Below, piece by piece: positions 53,429-63,293 of a DNA stretch of 64,000 nt (position 1 is its first letter; each line of letters opens with the position of its first letter). The translations under genes and the position numbers were made by a program. The notes beneath the pieces were generated by a model. It searched no databases, was not told where the DNA came from, and saw only the letters and a program-made list of their open reading frames with translations. Origin of the DNA: Streptomyces sp. ICC1 (GTDB taxonomy: Bacteria > Actinomycetota > Actinomycetes > Streptomycetales > Streptomycetaceae); NCBI RefSeq assembly GCF_003287935.1, contig NZ_CP030287.1:5845022-5909021 (forward strand). Reading direction: 5' to 3'.

Positions 53429-54211
53429 TCAGGCGAACGCGATGTTGTACAGACCGCCGGCGAGAGCGGCACCCGCGAGGGGGCCGAGAACCGGGATCCA
53501 GGAGTAGCTCCAGTCCGAGCCGCCCTTGTTGGGCAGCGGCAGCAGGGAGTGGACGATGCGCGGGCCGAGGTCGCGGACCGGGTTGATGGCGTAGCCGGTC
53601 GGGCCGCCCAGCGAGAGGCCGATGCCGACGACCACGAACGAGGTGATCAGGACGCCGATGACGCCGAGGCCCTTGCCGTCGTCCTGCAGTCCCTGGGTCA
53701 GGATCGCCAGGACCAGGACGGCGGTGCCGATGATCTCGGTGGTGAGGTTCTGGACGACGTTGCGGATCTCGGGGCCCGTGGAGAAGATGCCGAGCACCGG
53801 GCCGGCCACGTCGTGCGGGTGCGGGTCCTCGGGGCCGAGCTTGGCGTCGCGGATGTGCTCCGGGTCGGCCAGGTGCGCCTGGAACTGGCCGTAGTAGGCC
53901 AGCCACATCAGGACCGAGCCGATCATCGCGCCGAGCAGCTGGCCGGCGAAGTAGACCGGCACGTCGCCCCAGGCGCCGTCCTTGACGGCGATGCCGACGG
54001 TGACCGCCGGGTTGAGGTGCGCCCCGGAGAGCGGTGCGGAGACGTAGGCGGCGATCAGTACGGCGAAACCCCAGCCGAAGGTGATCGAGAGCCAGCCGGC
54101 GCCGCGGGCCTTGGAGCTCTTGAGCGTCAGCGCGGCGCACACGCCGCCGCCGAGCAGGGTGAGCAGGGCGGTACCGATGGTCTCGCCGATGAAGATGTCG
54201 GAGCTGGACAC
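53429..54211 (-). CDS. glpF: Glycerol uptake facilitator (aquaglyceroporin), 260 aa
   Basis: MIP-family channel with six membrane helices. The two NPA boxes are [20 protein letters not shown] and, in aquaglyceroporin form, [16 protein letters not shown] (NPV with following Arg/Asp). A large loop ([20 protein letters not shown]) between helices is longer than in E. coli GlpF. GTG at 54211. First gene of the operon; an operator-like dyad lies upstream at 54333-54349. Confidence 0.95.
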   Translation of the reverse strand: MSSSDIFIGETIGTALLTLLGGGVCAALTLKSSKARGAGWLSITFGWGFAVLIAAYVSAPLSGAHLNPAVTVGIAVKDGAWGDVPVYFAGQLLGAMIGSVLMWLAYYGQFQAHLADPEHIRDAKLGPEDPHPHDVAGPVLGIFSTGPEIRNVVQNLTTEIIGTAVLVLAILTQGLQDDGKGLGVIGVLITSFVVVGIGLSLGGPTGYAINPVRDLGPRIVHSLLPLPNKGGSDWSYSWIPVLGPLAGAALAGGLYNIAFA

Positions 54212-54332
54212 CCGCGACTCCTTTGTCGTTCAGGGGTGGTCGACCGCCGGGTCCCTCCGGCGGCCCACGCACTCGGTGAGTGCTGCACCGGTCCTTGGCC
54301 TTGCCACACCCTAACGCGTATTGCCGGTAGGT

Positions 54333-54349
54333 GTTCGGCAATGCCGACC
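54333..54349. promoter_or_regulatory. Candidate GylR operator at the glpF promoter
   Basis: GTTCGGCAATGCCGACC contains the perfect palindrome CGGCA-A-TGCCG. Nearly the same 17-mer (GTTCGACAATGCTGAAC) lies upstream of gylR at 55333-55349. The duplication at both promoters of one regulon suggests it is the GylR binding site. Confidence 0.6.
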
Positions 54350-54470
54350 GATGAACGGCAGTTTTCCGCCCAGGTGAACGGGGCGTCAAGAGTTGGCCAG
54401 GCCAATGAGCCGGATCGTTACCAGCCGGTGTGATCGCCCAAAACCGGCCATGAGGTGATCACTAAACGCC

Positions 54471-54511
54471 AAAAACCACCCAAACGCCGCATGGAAACGG
54501 CCTCTGGGTGG
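54471..54511 (-). terminator. Terminator of gylR with U-tract
   Basis: On the minus strand CCACCCA (54511-54505) pairs with TGGGTGG (54482-54476), with an inner GCCG/CGGC pair, followed by TTTTT. It lies 32 bp past the gylR stop. Confidence 0.75.
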
Positions 54512-54542
54512 TCAAGATGGGGCAATGCAGGTCAGGGCAAGC

Positions 54543-55310
54543 TCAGAACCGGCCCGCCCCGAGGTCGCGCGAAACCGACCGTGCGCAGTCCCGTACGGAC
54601 GCCACCAGGGTGGCCCGGGGCTCTCCGGAGTCCCCGCACACCCGCTCCACGGCCCCCGCGACGGCCACCGCGCCGACCGGCATCCTGCGCCGGTCGTGGA
54701 TGGGCGCCGCCACCGAGGCGACCCCGTCCCAGGTCTCCTCGATGTCGCCGGCCCAGCCGCGCGCCCGGGTCAGCTCCAGGACCGCCTCGAAGGCGGCCCC
54801 CTCGGTGACCGTGCGGGGCGTGAACGCCTCCCGCTCCACTTCCAGCACCTGCGTGTGCGCCACCGGGTCGTACGCCGACAGGACCTTGCCCAGGGCCGTG
54901 GAGTGCAGCGGCTGCATGGCCCCCACCTCCAGCACCTGGCGGCTGTCGTCCGGCCGGAACACGTGGTGCATGATCAGCACCCCGCTCTTGTGGAGCACCC
55001 CCACGTACACGCTCTCCCCGCTGGCGCGGGCCAGGTCGTCCGTCCAGACCAGGGCGCGCGCCCGCAGCTCGTGGACGTCCAGGTAGCTGTTGCCCAGGCG
55101 CAGCAGCTCCGCGCCCAGCTGGTAGCGCCCGGAGGCCGGGTCCTGCTCGACGAAGCCCTCGGCCTGCAGCGTGCGCAGGATCCCGTGCGCCGTGCCCTTG
55201 GCCAGGCCCAGGGAAGAGGCCACGTCCGAAAGCCCCAGCCGGCGCTCGCCGCCCGCCAGGAGCCGCAGCATCGCAGCGGCTCGTTCGAGCGACTGGATGT
55301 TCCGTGCCAT
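54543..55310 (-). CDS. gylR: IclR-family glycerol operon regulator, 255 aa
   Basis: Winged-helix repressor of the glycerol operon, induced by glycerol-3-phosphate in S. coelicolor. N-terminal IclR HTH: MARNIQSLERAAAMLRLLAG, DVASSLGLAKGTAHGILRTL. C-terminal effector domain: ESVYVGVLHKSGVLIMHHVF, MQPLHSTALGKVLSAYDPVA and AAPIHDRRRMPVGAVAVAGA. ATG at 55310 follows GGAGG. It lies just upstream of glpF on the same strand, as in the classic gyl locus. Confidence 0.95.
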   Translation of the reverse strand: MARNIQSLERAAAMLRLLAGGERRLGLSDVASSLGLAKGTAHGILRTLQAEGFVEQDPASGRYQLGAELLRLGNSYLDVHELRARALVWTDDLARASGESVYVGVLHKSGVLIMHHVFRPDDSRQVLEVGAMQPLHSTALGKVLSAYDPVAHTQVLEVEREAFTPRTVTEGAAFEAVLELTRARGWAGDIEETWDGVASVAAPIHDRRRMPVGAVAVAGAVERVCGDSGEPRATLVASVRDCARSVSRDLGAGRF

Positions 55311-55332
55311 CGCGCAGCCTCCTGCTGACGTA

Positions 55333-55349
55333 GTTCGACAATGCTGAAC
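55333..55349. promoter_or_regulatory. Candidate GylR operator at the gylR promoter
   Basis: GTTCGACAATGCTGAAC is a near-perfect dyad (GTTC...GAAC) and differs from the glpF site at a few positions. ATCGGTCGATGCCGAC (55352-55367) next to it is also similar. This fits autoregulation of gylR. Confidence 0.6.
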
Positions 55350-55574
55350 ACTATCGGTCGATGCCGACTTCATGCATGCCGGAAGGTTCACCGTGACCGC
55401 GTCGGCCCAGGATGCCCCCGTCCGAAAGCCGCCGTCCCCCTCGCGCACAGAATGCAGTCCGCCACGTGGGACAGCCTCACCGGGGCCGGTTCCGCGCGGT
55501 TACCCTGGCCGCGTGCACCCTTGACACAGAGGGGGTGCAAAGCCGACAGCCGTCGCATCCCAGGGAGCACAACC

Positions 55575-57110
55575 ATGGCCTCGTTGCCGAACCCGCCCGC
55601 AGACACCCAGACCCGGGCCGACGCCCTCCGCCAGGCACTGGCGACCCGCGTGGTGGTGGCCGACGGGGCGATGGGGACGATGCTGCAGGCGCAGGATCCG
55701 ACGATGGAGGATTTCGAGCAGCTCGAGGGCTGTAACGAGATCTTGAACGTGACGCGTCCGGACATCGTGGCGAATGTGCACCGGGAGTACTTCGCGGTGG
55801 GTGTCGACTGTGTGGAGACGAACACGTTCGGCACGAACTACGCGGCCCTCGCCGAATATGACATCGCCGGGCGCAACCACGAGCTGTCCGTGGCCGGCGC
55901 CCGCATCGCCCGCGAGGTCGCCGACGAGTTCACCGCCACGACCGGGCAGCAGCGCTGGGTCCTGGGCTCCATGGGCCCCGGCACCAAGCTCCCCACCCTG
56001 GGTCACATCGACTACGCGACCATCCGCGACGCCTACCAGATCAACGCCGAGGGCCTGATCATCGGCGGCGCCGACGCACTGCTCGTGGAGACCACCCAGG
56101 ACCTCCTGCAGACCAAGTCCTCGATCGTCGGCGCCCGCCGCGCGATGGAGGCGCTGGGTGTCTCCGTTCCGCTGATCTGCTCGGTGACGGTGGAGACGAC
56201 CGGCACGATGCTGCTGGGCTCGGAGATCGGTGCGGCGCTCACGGCGCTGGAGCCGCTCGGCATCGACATGATCGGTCTGAACTGCGCGACGGGTCCGGCG
56301 GAGATGAGCGAGCACCTTCGCTACCTCGCCCGGAACTCACGCATCCCGCTCTCCTGCATGCCCAACGCCGGCCTGCCCGTCCTGGGCAAGAACGGCGCGC
56401 ACTACCCGCTCTCCGCAGCCGAGCTGGCCGACGCCCAGGAGACCTTCGTCCGCGAGTACGGGCTGTCCCTGGTGGGTGGCTGCTGCGGAACCACCCCCGA
56501 ACACCTGCGCCAGGTCGTCGAGCGGGTCCGCGACCTGACCCCGGCCGTCCGCGACCCCCGCCCCGAGCCGGGTGCTTCCTCGCTGTATCAGACGGTCCCG
56601 TTCCGGCAGGACATCTCGTACATGGCGATCGGCGAACGCACGAACGCCAACGGGTCGAAGAAGTTCCGCGAGGCCATGCTGGAGGCCCGTTGGGACGACT
56701 GCGTGGAAATGGTCCGCGATCAGATCCGCGAGGGCGCGCACATGCTCGACCTGTGCGTGGACTACGTCGGGCGCGACGGCGTCGCCGACATGCGCGAGCT
56801 CGCCGGCCGCTTCGCGACCGCCTCCACCCTGCCGATCGTCCTGGACTCCACCGAGCTCCCCGTCCTCCAGGCCGGCCTGGAGAAGATCGGCGGCCGCGCC
56901 GTCCTCAACTCGGTGAACTACGAGGACGGCGACGGGCCCGACTCCCGCTTCGCCAAGGTCACCCGCCTCGCCCGGGAACACGGCGCCGCGCTGATCGCGC
57001 TGACCATCGACGAGGAGGGCCAGGCCCGCACCGTCGAGCACAAGGTCGCCATCGCCGAGCGCCTCATCGAGGACCTGACGGGCAACTGGGGAATCCACGA
57101 GTCGGACATC
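55575..57110 (+). CDS. metH: Methionine synthase (cobalamin-dependent), N-terminal half only
   Basis: Residues 1-512 match MetH: the homocysteine-binding barrel ([20 protein letters not shown]) with zinc-ligand cysteines in GLNCATGP near 237 and [15 protein letters not shown] near 302, then the folate-binding domain ([39 protein letters not shown]). A full MetH has about 1,150 residues; here the sequence changes abruptly after [11 protein letters not shown], where LIDTLTFTI should follow. The cobalamin-binding and reactivation domains are absent. The frame continues into arginyl-tRNA synthetase and P450 sequence, which is most likely an assembly artefact. ATG at 55575 follows GGGAGCACAACC. 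Confidence 0.85.
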
Positions 57111-57434
57111 CGGCTGGTGGACCTGCTGGACGAGGCGGTGGACCGGGCGACGGCCGTCGTGCGCGAGAAGGCGGAGAAGATCGGCCTGAGCGAGGCGGAG
57201 ATCCTCGAGAACGCCCGGCACGTGGGCATCGGCGCGGTGAAGTACGCGGACCTGTCCACCTCCGCCGCGCGCGACTACAAGTTCGACCTGGACCAGATGG
57301 TCCCGCTGACCGGCGACACGTCCGTGTACCTCGAGTACGCGTACGCCCGGATCAAGTCAATCCTGCGCAAGGCGGGCGCGGCGGGCGACCCGGAGCCGGT
57401 CACGCACTCCGAGCTGGCGCTGCCCCCGGCCGAG
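57111..57434 (+). pseudogene. argS: Arginyl-tRNA synthetase fragment embedded in the metH frame
   Basis: Residues 513-620 of the fused frame read [60 protein letters not shown] and [20 protein letters not shown], the conserved C-terminal half of ArgS catalytic and anticodon-stem regions. Only 108 of about 590 residues are present, with neither HIGH motif nor the C-terminal DALR domain. It joins metH on the left and P450 sequence on the right without a stop, so it is probably a misassembled piece. Confidence 0.8.
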
Positions 57435-58706
57435 CCCGCCGCGGAGCCCAGCGCGCCTCCCGGTCCGACCCTGTTCGACTGGGAGTTCGCGACCGACCCG
57501 TACCCGGCCTACGCCTGGCTGCGCGAGCACGCACCCGTGCACCGCACCAAGCTCCCCAGCGGGGTGGACGCGTGGCTGGTCACCCGGTACGCCGACGCCC
57601 GCCAGGCCCTCGCCGACCAGCGGCTCAGCAAGAACCCGGCCCACCACGCGGAGCCGGCGCACGCCAAGGGCAAGACCGGGATCCCGGGGGAGCGCAAGGC
57701 GGAGCTGATGACGCACCTGCTCAACATCGACCCGCCGGACCACACCCGGCTGCGGCGGCTGGTGTCCAAGGCGTTCACCCCGCGCAGGATCGCCGAGTTC
57801 ACCCCGCGGGTGCAGGAGCTGACCGACCAGCTCATCGACCAAATCATTGAAAGGCAGCACGGCGCGGAGAAGGGGGAGGCGGATCTCATCCACGAGTTCG
57901 CCTTCCCGCTCCCCATCTACGCCATCTGCGAGATGCTCGGCGTACCGCGAGAGGACCAGGACGACTTCCGCGACTGGGCCGGGATGATGATCCGGCACGG
58001 AGGCGGTCCGCGCGGCGGTGTGGCCCGGGCGGTCAAGCAGATGCGGACCTACCTCGGCGAGCTCATCCACCGCAAGCGCGACGCCCCGGGCGACGACCTG
58101 ATCTCCGATCTGATCCGGGCCAGCGACCACGGCGACCACCTGACGGAGGCCGAGGCCACCGCGATGGCCTTCATCCTGCTCTTCGCCGGGTTCGAGACCA
58201 CCGTGAACCTCATCGGCAACGGGGTCCACTCCCTCTTCATGAACCCGGAGCAGCGCGAACGCCTCCAGCGCTCCCTCGCGGCCGGCGAGAGCGGCCTGCT
58301 GGCCACCGGCGTGGAGGAGCTGCTGCGCTACGACGGCCCCGTGGAGCTGGCCACCTGGCGGTTCGCCACGGAGCCCTTCGTCCTCGGCGGCCAGGACATC
58401 GCGGCCGGCGACCCCGTGCTGGTGGTCCTCGCGGCCGCCGACCGCGATCCCGAGCGGTTCGCCGACCCGGACACCCTCGACCTCTCGCGCACCGACAACC
58501 AGCACCTCGGGTACGGGCACGGCATCCACTACTGCCTGGGTGCCCCGCTCGCCCGGCTCGAAGGGCAGACCGCGCTCGCGACCCTGCTGACGCGCCTGCC
58601 CGACCTGGAACTGGCCGTGCCCACCGGGGAGCTGCGCTGGCGCGGCGGGCTCATCATGCGGGGCCTGCGGACGCTTCCGGTGCGGTTCACCCCCCAAAAC
58701 ACCTGA
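57435..58706 (+). CDS. Cytochrome P450 (start uncertain), about 423 aa
   Basis: Haem-thiolate mono-oxygenase, nearly complete. [20 protein letters not shown] is the usual N-terminus; the oxygen-activating I-helix is [20 protein letters not shown] (AGxET), the ExxR helix is [10 protein letters not shown], and the haem Cys is in [20 protein letters not shown]. The order P450 - Rpf - Rpf - enolase matches the locus that in S. coelicolor holds CYP107U1 (from memory), a P450 linked to sporulation; family assignment is inference. The native start lies upstream of 57435 or was lost in the join. Confidence 0.85.
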   Translation, partial: PAAEPSAPPGPTLFDWEFATDPYPAYAWLREHAPVHRTKLPSGVDAWLVTRYADARQALADQRLSKNPAHHAEPAHAKGKTGIPGERKAELMTHLLNIDPPDHTRLRRLVSKAFTPRRIAEFTPRVQELTDQLIDQIIERQHGAEKGEADLIHEFAFPLPIYAICEMLGVPREDQDDFRDWAGMMIRHGGGPRGGVARAVKQMRTYLGELIHRKRDAPGDDLISDLIRASDHGDHLTEAEATAMAFILLFAGFETTVNLIGNGVHSLFMNPEQRERLQRSLAAGESGLLATGVEELLRYDGPVELATWRFATEPFVLGGQDIAAGDPVLVVLAAADRDPERFADPDTLDLSRTDNQHLGYGHGIHYCLGAPLARLEGQTALATLLTRLPDLELAVPTGELRWRGGLIMRGLRTLPVRFTPQNT

Positions 58707-58809
58707 AACCGGGGTGACCCGGAGCCAGTTCGAGCCCGAACTTGTGACAGGCGTTCGAAGGCCGCTAGGTTCTGCCGTTACCCCGCCGTTATGCGAAAGG
58801 TGCAGCCTC

Positions 58810-59886
58810 ATGCGTTCCGGGAACGGCCGCCACAGACGCCCCCGACAAGTGCCCGCACTTGTCGTCACCGCCGGCGTCGCCGGCTCCGCGCTGGCCCTGC
58901 CGCTGCTCGCGGCCACCGGCGCCAGCGCCGCCGAGACCTCCACGTGGGACAAGGTCGCCGAATGCGAGAGCGGCGGCACGTGGAGCGCCAACTTCGGCAG
59001 CGGCGCCTACGGCGGGCTGCAGTTCACGCAGGAGCAGTGGCAAAACGCCGGCGGGCTCGACTTCGCCGAGCGCGCCGACCTCGCCAGCCGCTCCCAGCAG
59101 ATCGCCGTCGCCGAGCGGGTGCTGGCCTCCCAGGGCCCCCAGGCGTGGCCGCTGTGCGGGGTGCCGGCCGGACTGACCCAGGAGGCGCCCGCCGCCGCTG
59201 TGGACCCGGGCCTGCCCAAGGGCACCGCGTCCCCCTCCCCGGCCCCGTCCCGCCCGGACGACTCCATCCCCTACCTCGGCACGGGTACGCCGTCCACGGA
59301 CTTCGGGGCCCCGACGCCCGGGAGCCCCTCCCCGGCCGCCTCGCCGTCCTTCCTGCTGCCCGACTACCCGCTCGGGGCGCCCAGCGGACTGCCCGTCATG
59401 CCCGACCCGGTCCTCCCCGAGACGCCCCCCGGGCTGCCGGGCGACCCGACGGCCCCCACGAGCCCGACGGCTCCCACGCCGCCGTCCACGGACCCGGAGC
59501 AGCCCGCGGACCCCTCCGTGCCCGCGGACCCGACGGCTCCGGTGGCCCCGTCCGACCCGGCGTCCCCGACCGCCCCCGTGGCTCCCGTGGGACCTGCCGA
59601 CCCGTCGGCTCCCGCGGACCCGGCCGCGCCGGGCGCACCGGCGGCGGGCGCGGCGCAGAGCGGCGGAAAGCACCGCGGCCCGGCCGCCGTCGAGGCGCCC
59701 GTCACGTCTGACGCCGCGTCGGACCCCACGTACACGGTGAAAGCGGGCGACAGCCTGGCCGCGATCGCGGACGCCAACGGGGTGAAGGGCGGCTGGAACG
59801 CGCTCTACGAGGCCAACGAGCAGGTCATCGGCGGGGACGCGGACCTGATCAAGCCCGGCCAGAACCTGGATCTAACCGACGAATAA
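58810..59886 (+). CDS. Rpf-family cell-wall lytic protein with LysM, 358 aa
   Basis: Secreted resuscitation-promoting factor. Signal peptide 1-40 (ALVVTAGVAGSALALPLLAA, cleavage near ASA-AE), Rpf lysozyme-like domain 41-118 with catalytic Glu in WDKVAECESGGTWSANFGSG, a 180-residue Pro/Ala/Asp-rich linker, and one LysM near 310-358 (YTVKAGDSLAAIADANGVKG). ATG at 58810 with GAAAGG upstream. Such enzymes cleave peptidoglycan and help spores or dormant cells resume growth. The linker is longer than in RpfA and may span the wall. Confidence 0.9.
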   Translation: MRSGNGRHRRPRQVPALVVTAGVAGSALALPLLAATGASAAETSTWDKVAECESGGTWSANFGSGAYGGLQFTQEQWQNAGGLDFAERADLASRSQQIAVAERVLASQGPQAWPLCGVPAGLTQEAPAAAVDPGLPKGTASPSPAPSRPDDSIPYLGTGTPSTDFGAPTPGSPSPAASPSFLLPDYPLGAPSGLPVMPDPVLPETPPGLPGDPTAPTSPTAPTPPSTDPEQPADPSVPADPTAPVAPSDPASPTAPVAPVGPADPSAPADPAAPGAPAAGAAQSGGKHRGPAAVEAPVTSDAASDPTYTVKAGDSLAAIADANGVKGGWNALYEANEQVIGGDADLIKPGQNLDLTDE

Positions 59887-59908
59887 GGGCAGTTAGGTCG
59901 TCCGGAAA

Positions 59909-59961
59909 CAGTTGATTGTCCGTTTTCTGTAAGTGAGACATGTGTCTCTTCAGGTCAACTG
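59909..59961. promoter_or_regulatory. Nested dyads upstream of the riboswitch-rpfA unit
   Basis: CAGTTGA (59909-59915) pairs with TCAACTG (59955-59961), enclosing GAGACA-TG-TGTCTC (59935-59948). The pair may form a stem or bind a regulator of the rpfA promoter. No protein motif is claimed. Confidence 0.4.
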
Positions 59962-60042
59962 GCGTGTCCGGTCCGCAGCGTTCCGCAAACCCTGCCCTCA
60001 CCTGCGCAAACACCGGTGGGAAGAGTGCAAGCAGGCCCTGTT

Positions 60043-60076
60043 TCTCCCCGATGTCTCTCGTTGAACATCGGGGAGA
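60043..60076. repeat. Perfect 12-bp inverted repeat in the rpfA leader region
   Basis: TCTCCCCGATGT (60043-60054) and ACATCGGGGAGA (60065-60076) flank a 10-bp loop. There is no U-tract, but it could still terminate the upstream rpf transcript, as many terminators here lack U-runs, or act as an operator. Confidence 0.6.
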
Positions 60077-60109
60077 GACCTGTCTACCTTCTGAGTCGCC
60101 CGCCACCGC

Positions 60110-60320
60110 GGGCTCCTTCGACCGCATCGCCGAATCCTGCCGGCGGACGGAGGGAACACTCGTCGCGTAAGCGCCGAAGGCAGGAGCGGGGGAACCAAGG
60201 TAGGCGCCGGAACCGGCCGTTGAGAGACGGCCACGGAACCGGCTAGGGGTTAAGACGGGCGCTAGGCCGCTCGTCCGGGCACTCACTCGCCCGAACCCGA
60301 CAGCTCACCTCGTAGGCGTC
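60110..60320 (+). promoter_or_regulatory. ydaO/yuaA-type c-di-AMP riboswitch upstream of rpfA
   Basis: The leader contains motif blocks of the ydaO class: GCATCGCCGAATCCTGCC near 60124, AGGCAGGAGCGGGGGAACCA near 60178, and GGGGTTAAGACGGGCGCTAG near 60246. Streptomyces rpfA is known to be controlled by this c-di-AMP-binding riboswitch, which lowers expression at high c-di-AMP. A closing GGTGAGGAGAA Shine-Dalgarno region lies before the ATG at 60336. Exact ends are approximate. Confidence 0.85.
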
Positions 60321-60335
60321 GGTGAGGAGAACTCC

Positions 60336-61028
60336 ATGCTGATTTCCGGCAAGGGCAAGCACCGTCGCGGCTCCAAAGCCGCCCGCATCATCACGCTCGC
60401 CGGTGTCGCCGGTGTCGCCGTGGCGGCCCCGCTGATGACCGCCGGCACCGCGTCCGCCGCGACCGCTTCCGAGTGGGACCGCGTCGCCTCGTGCGAGTCC
60501 GGTGGCAACTGGTCCATCAACACGGGCAACGGCTACTACGGCGGCCTGCAGTTCTCGTCCTCCACGTGGGCCGCGTACGGCGGCAAGTCGTACGCCGCGC
60601 AGGCCAACCAGGCCTCCAAGTCGCAGCAGATAGCCATCGCGGAGAAGGTCCTCAAGGGCCAGGGCAAGGGCGCCTGGCCGTCCTGCGGCGTGGGCCTGTC
60701 GAACTCGTCCTACACGGGCGGGGCCGCCGAGACCCCCAAGCCGAAGGCCGAGCCGAAGAAGCAGGAGAAGAAGGCCGAGCCGAAGAAGGAGACCAAGCGC
60801 TCCACCGAGGCTCCGACCACCCGCTCCGAGCGCCCGGCCGCCGCACCGAAGACCGAGGCCCCCAAGACGGGCAACGGCTCCTACGAGGTCAAGTCCGGCG
60901 ACACGCTGGGCAACATCGCCGCGGCGAACGGTGTCCCGGGCGGCTGGGAGAAGCTCTTCGAGCTCAACAAGGACATCGTCTCGGACGCGGACCTGATCTT
61001 CCCGGGCCAGAAGCTGAAGGTCAGCTGA
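60336..61028 (+). CDS. rpfA: Resuscitation-promoting factor RpfA with LysM, 230 aa
   Basis: Secreted lysozyme-like enzyme. Signal peptide about 1-41 (IITLAGVAGVAVAAPLMTAG), Rpf domain 42-118 with catalytic Glu in WDRVASCESGGNWSINTGNG and the family GYYGGLQFSSSTWAAYGGKS, a Lys/Glu/Pro linker (KAEPKKQEKKAEPKKETKRS) and a C-terminal LysM (YEVKSGDTLGNIAAANGVPG). It lies under the ydaO-type riboswitch, linking wall remodelling to c-di-AMP. Confidence 0.95.
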   Translation: MLISGKGKHRRGSKAARIITLAGVAGVAVAAPLMTAGTASAATASEWDRVASCESGGNWSINTGNGYYGGLQFSSSTWAAYGGKSYAAQANQASKSQQIAIAEKVLKGQGKGAWPSCGVGLSNSSYTGGAAETPKPKAEPKKQEKKAEPKKETKRSTEAPTTRSERPAAAPKTEAPKTGNGSYEVKSGDTLGNIAAANGVPGGWEKLFELNKDIVSDADLIFPGQKLKVS

Positions 61029-61076
61029 ACCCTGCGGCAACAGCCGTAGGTCCCGCGTTCGCAACGCGCAGTATTC

Positions 61077-61114
61077 CACCGCCCGGCGCGCAACCCCCTT
61101 CGCGCCGGGCGGTG
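61077..61114 (+). terminator. Hairpin terminator after rpfA
   Basis: CACCGCCCGGCGCG (61077-61090) pairs perfectly with CGCGCCGGGCGGTG (61101-61114) around a 10-base loop. Confidence 0.8.
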
Positions 61115-61261
61115 CTGTGTGCCGGGTCCGGGCCGGTGGCGGGCCCGGAAATCCCCGATGATCAAGGGTCCTATGTCCTGTAAGAGGGGCATTCAGGCCC
61201 TTTTTCGTCCCAGGACCCGGGCGGTCGGCTGGCCGACTGCCCCGAGGCGGTTAGGCTCTAA

Positions 61262-62617
<1,356 letters not shown>

Positions 62618-62737
62618 TCAAGCACAGTAAGGGCTGAACCGTCCTTTAGGGCGCACGCCTCCCTACGTCCCCGCACTCGGTCCCGTACCGTGTGCGGGGA
62701 CGTATTGCGTAGCGCGTGTGACAGGGGAGGCGGATCA

Positions 62738-63226
62738 ATGGCCGGGAACCGGGACCGGTTCGCCACGTTCTCGACCGCGACGAGGCTCAAGCAGCTGGGC
62801 GAGCGGACCGCGGCGCACGTCTACCGCTCCCAGTCCAGGCGGCAGGTCCGCCGCAGCCGGCTCACCGGCCGGGCCGCCCTGCTCGTCCTCGTCCTCTGTA
62901 CCCTGGTCGTCGCCCTCGCCTATCCGATGCGCCAGTACGTGTCCCAGCGCTCGGAGATCGCGGAGCAGCAGAAGGCCGCCACCGCCGCGCGGGAGCGGCT
63001 GGAACGGCTGCGGGACGAGAAGGCGCGCTGGCAGGACAACGCCTACGCGGAGCAGCAGGCGCGCAAGCACCTGCACTTCGTCCGGCCGGGGGAGATCAGC
63101 TACATCATGAGCGACCCCGGGGGCGAAGCCGCCGAGCACCGCCGCAGCGGACAGGCCGCCACCGACCGGCCCTGGTACTCCAACGTCTGGGACGGCGTCG
63201 ACAAGGCCGACCGCCCGGGCGACTGA
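62738..63226 (+). CDS. divIC: FtsB/DivIC-type septum formation protein, 162 aa
   Basis: Bitopic division protein. A basic cytoplasmic N-terminus (RSQSRRQVRRSRLTGRAALL) precedes one membrane helix (ALLVLVLCTLVVALAYPMRQ, about 48-68), then a coiled coil (RSEIAEQQKAATAARERLERLR) and the conserved KHLHFVRPGEISYIM. It forms a complex with FtsL and FtsQ at the septum. ATG at 62738 with GGGGAGG upstream. Confidence 0.9.
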   Translation: MAGNRDRFATFSTATRLKQLGERTAAHVYRSQSRRQVRRSRLTGRAALLVLVLCTLVVALAYPMRQYVSQRSEIAEQQKAATAARERLERLRDEKARWQDNAYAEQQARKHLHFVRPGEISYIMSDPGGEAAEHRRSGQAATDRPWYSNVWDGVDKADRPGD

Positions 63227-63293
63227 CGACGTACCCGACGTACCCGACGTCGGTACGCACCCATCCACGAGAACGAAAAGACTTCCTCCAGGC

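Noticed and set aside
55350..55574. Cobalamin riboswitch upstream of metH
   Set aside because: I could not find the B12-box or the conserved pseudoknot sequences; only a short TGCACCC/GGGTGCA inverted repeat is visible.
55575..58706. A natural MetH-ArgS-P450 fusion enzyme
   Set aside because: Segments are cut inside domains, essential MetH and ArgS domains are missing, and neighbouring gene orders belong to different loci; misassembly is simpler.
63227..63293. CGACGTACC repeats as a CRISPR-like or protein-binding array
   Set aside because: Only two to three 9-mers in a 67-bp gap; too short for an array and probably chance.
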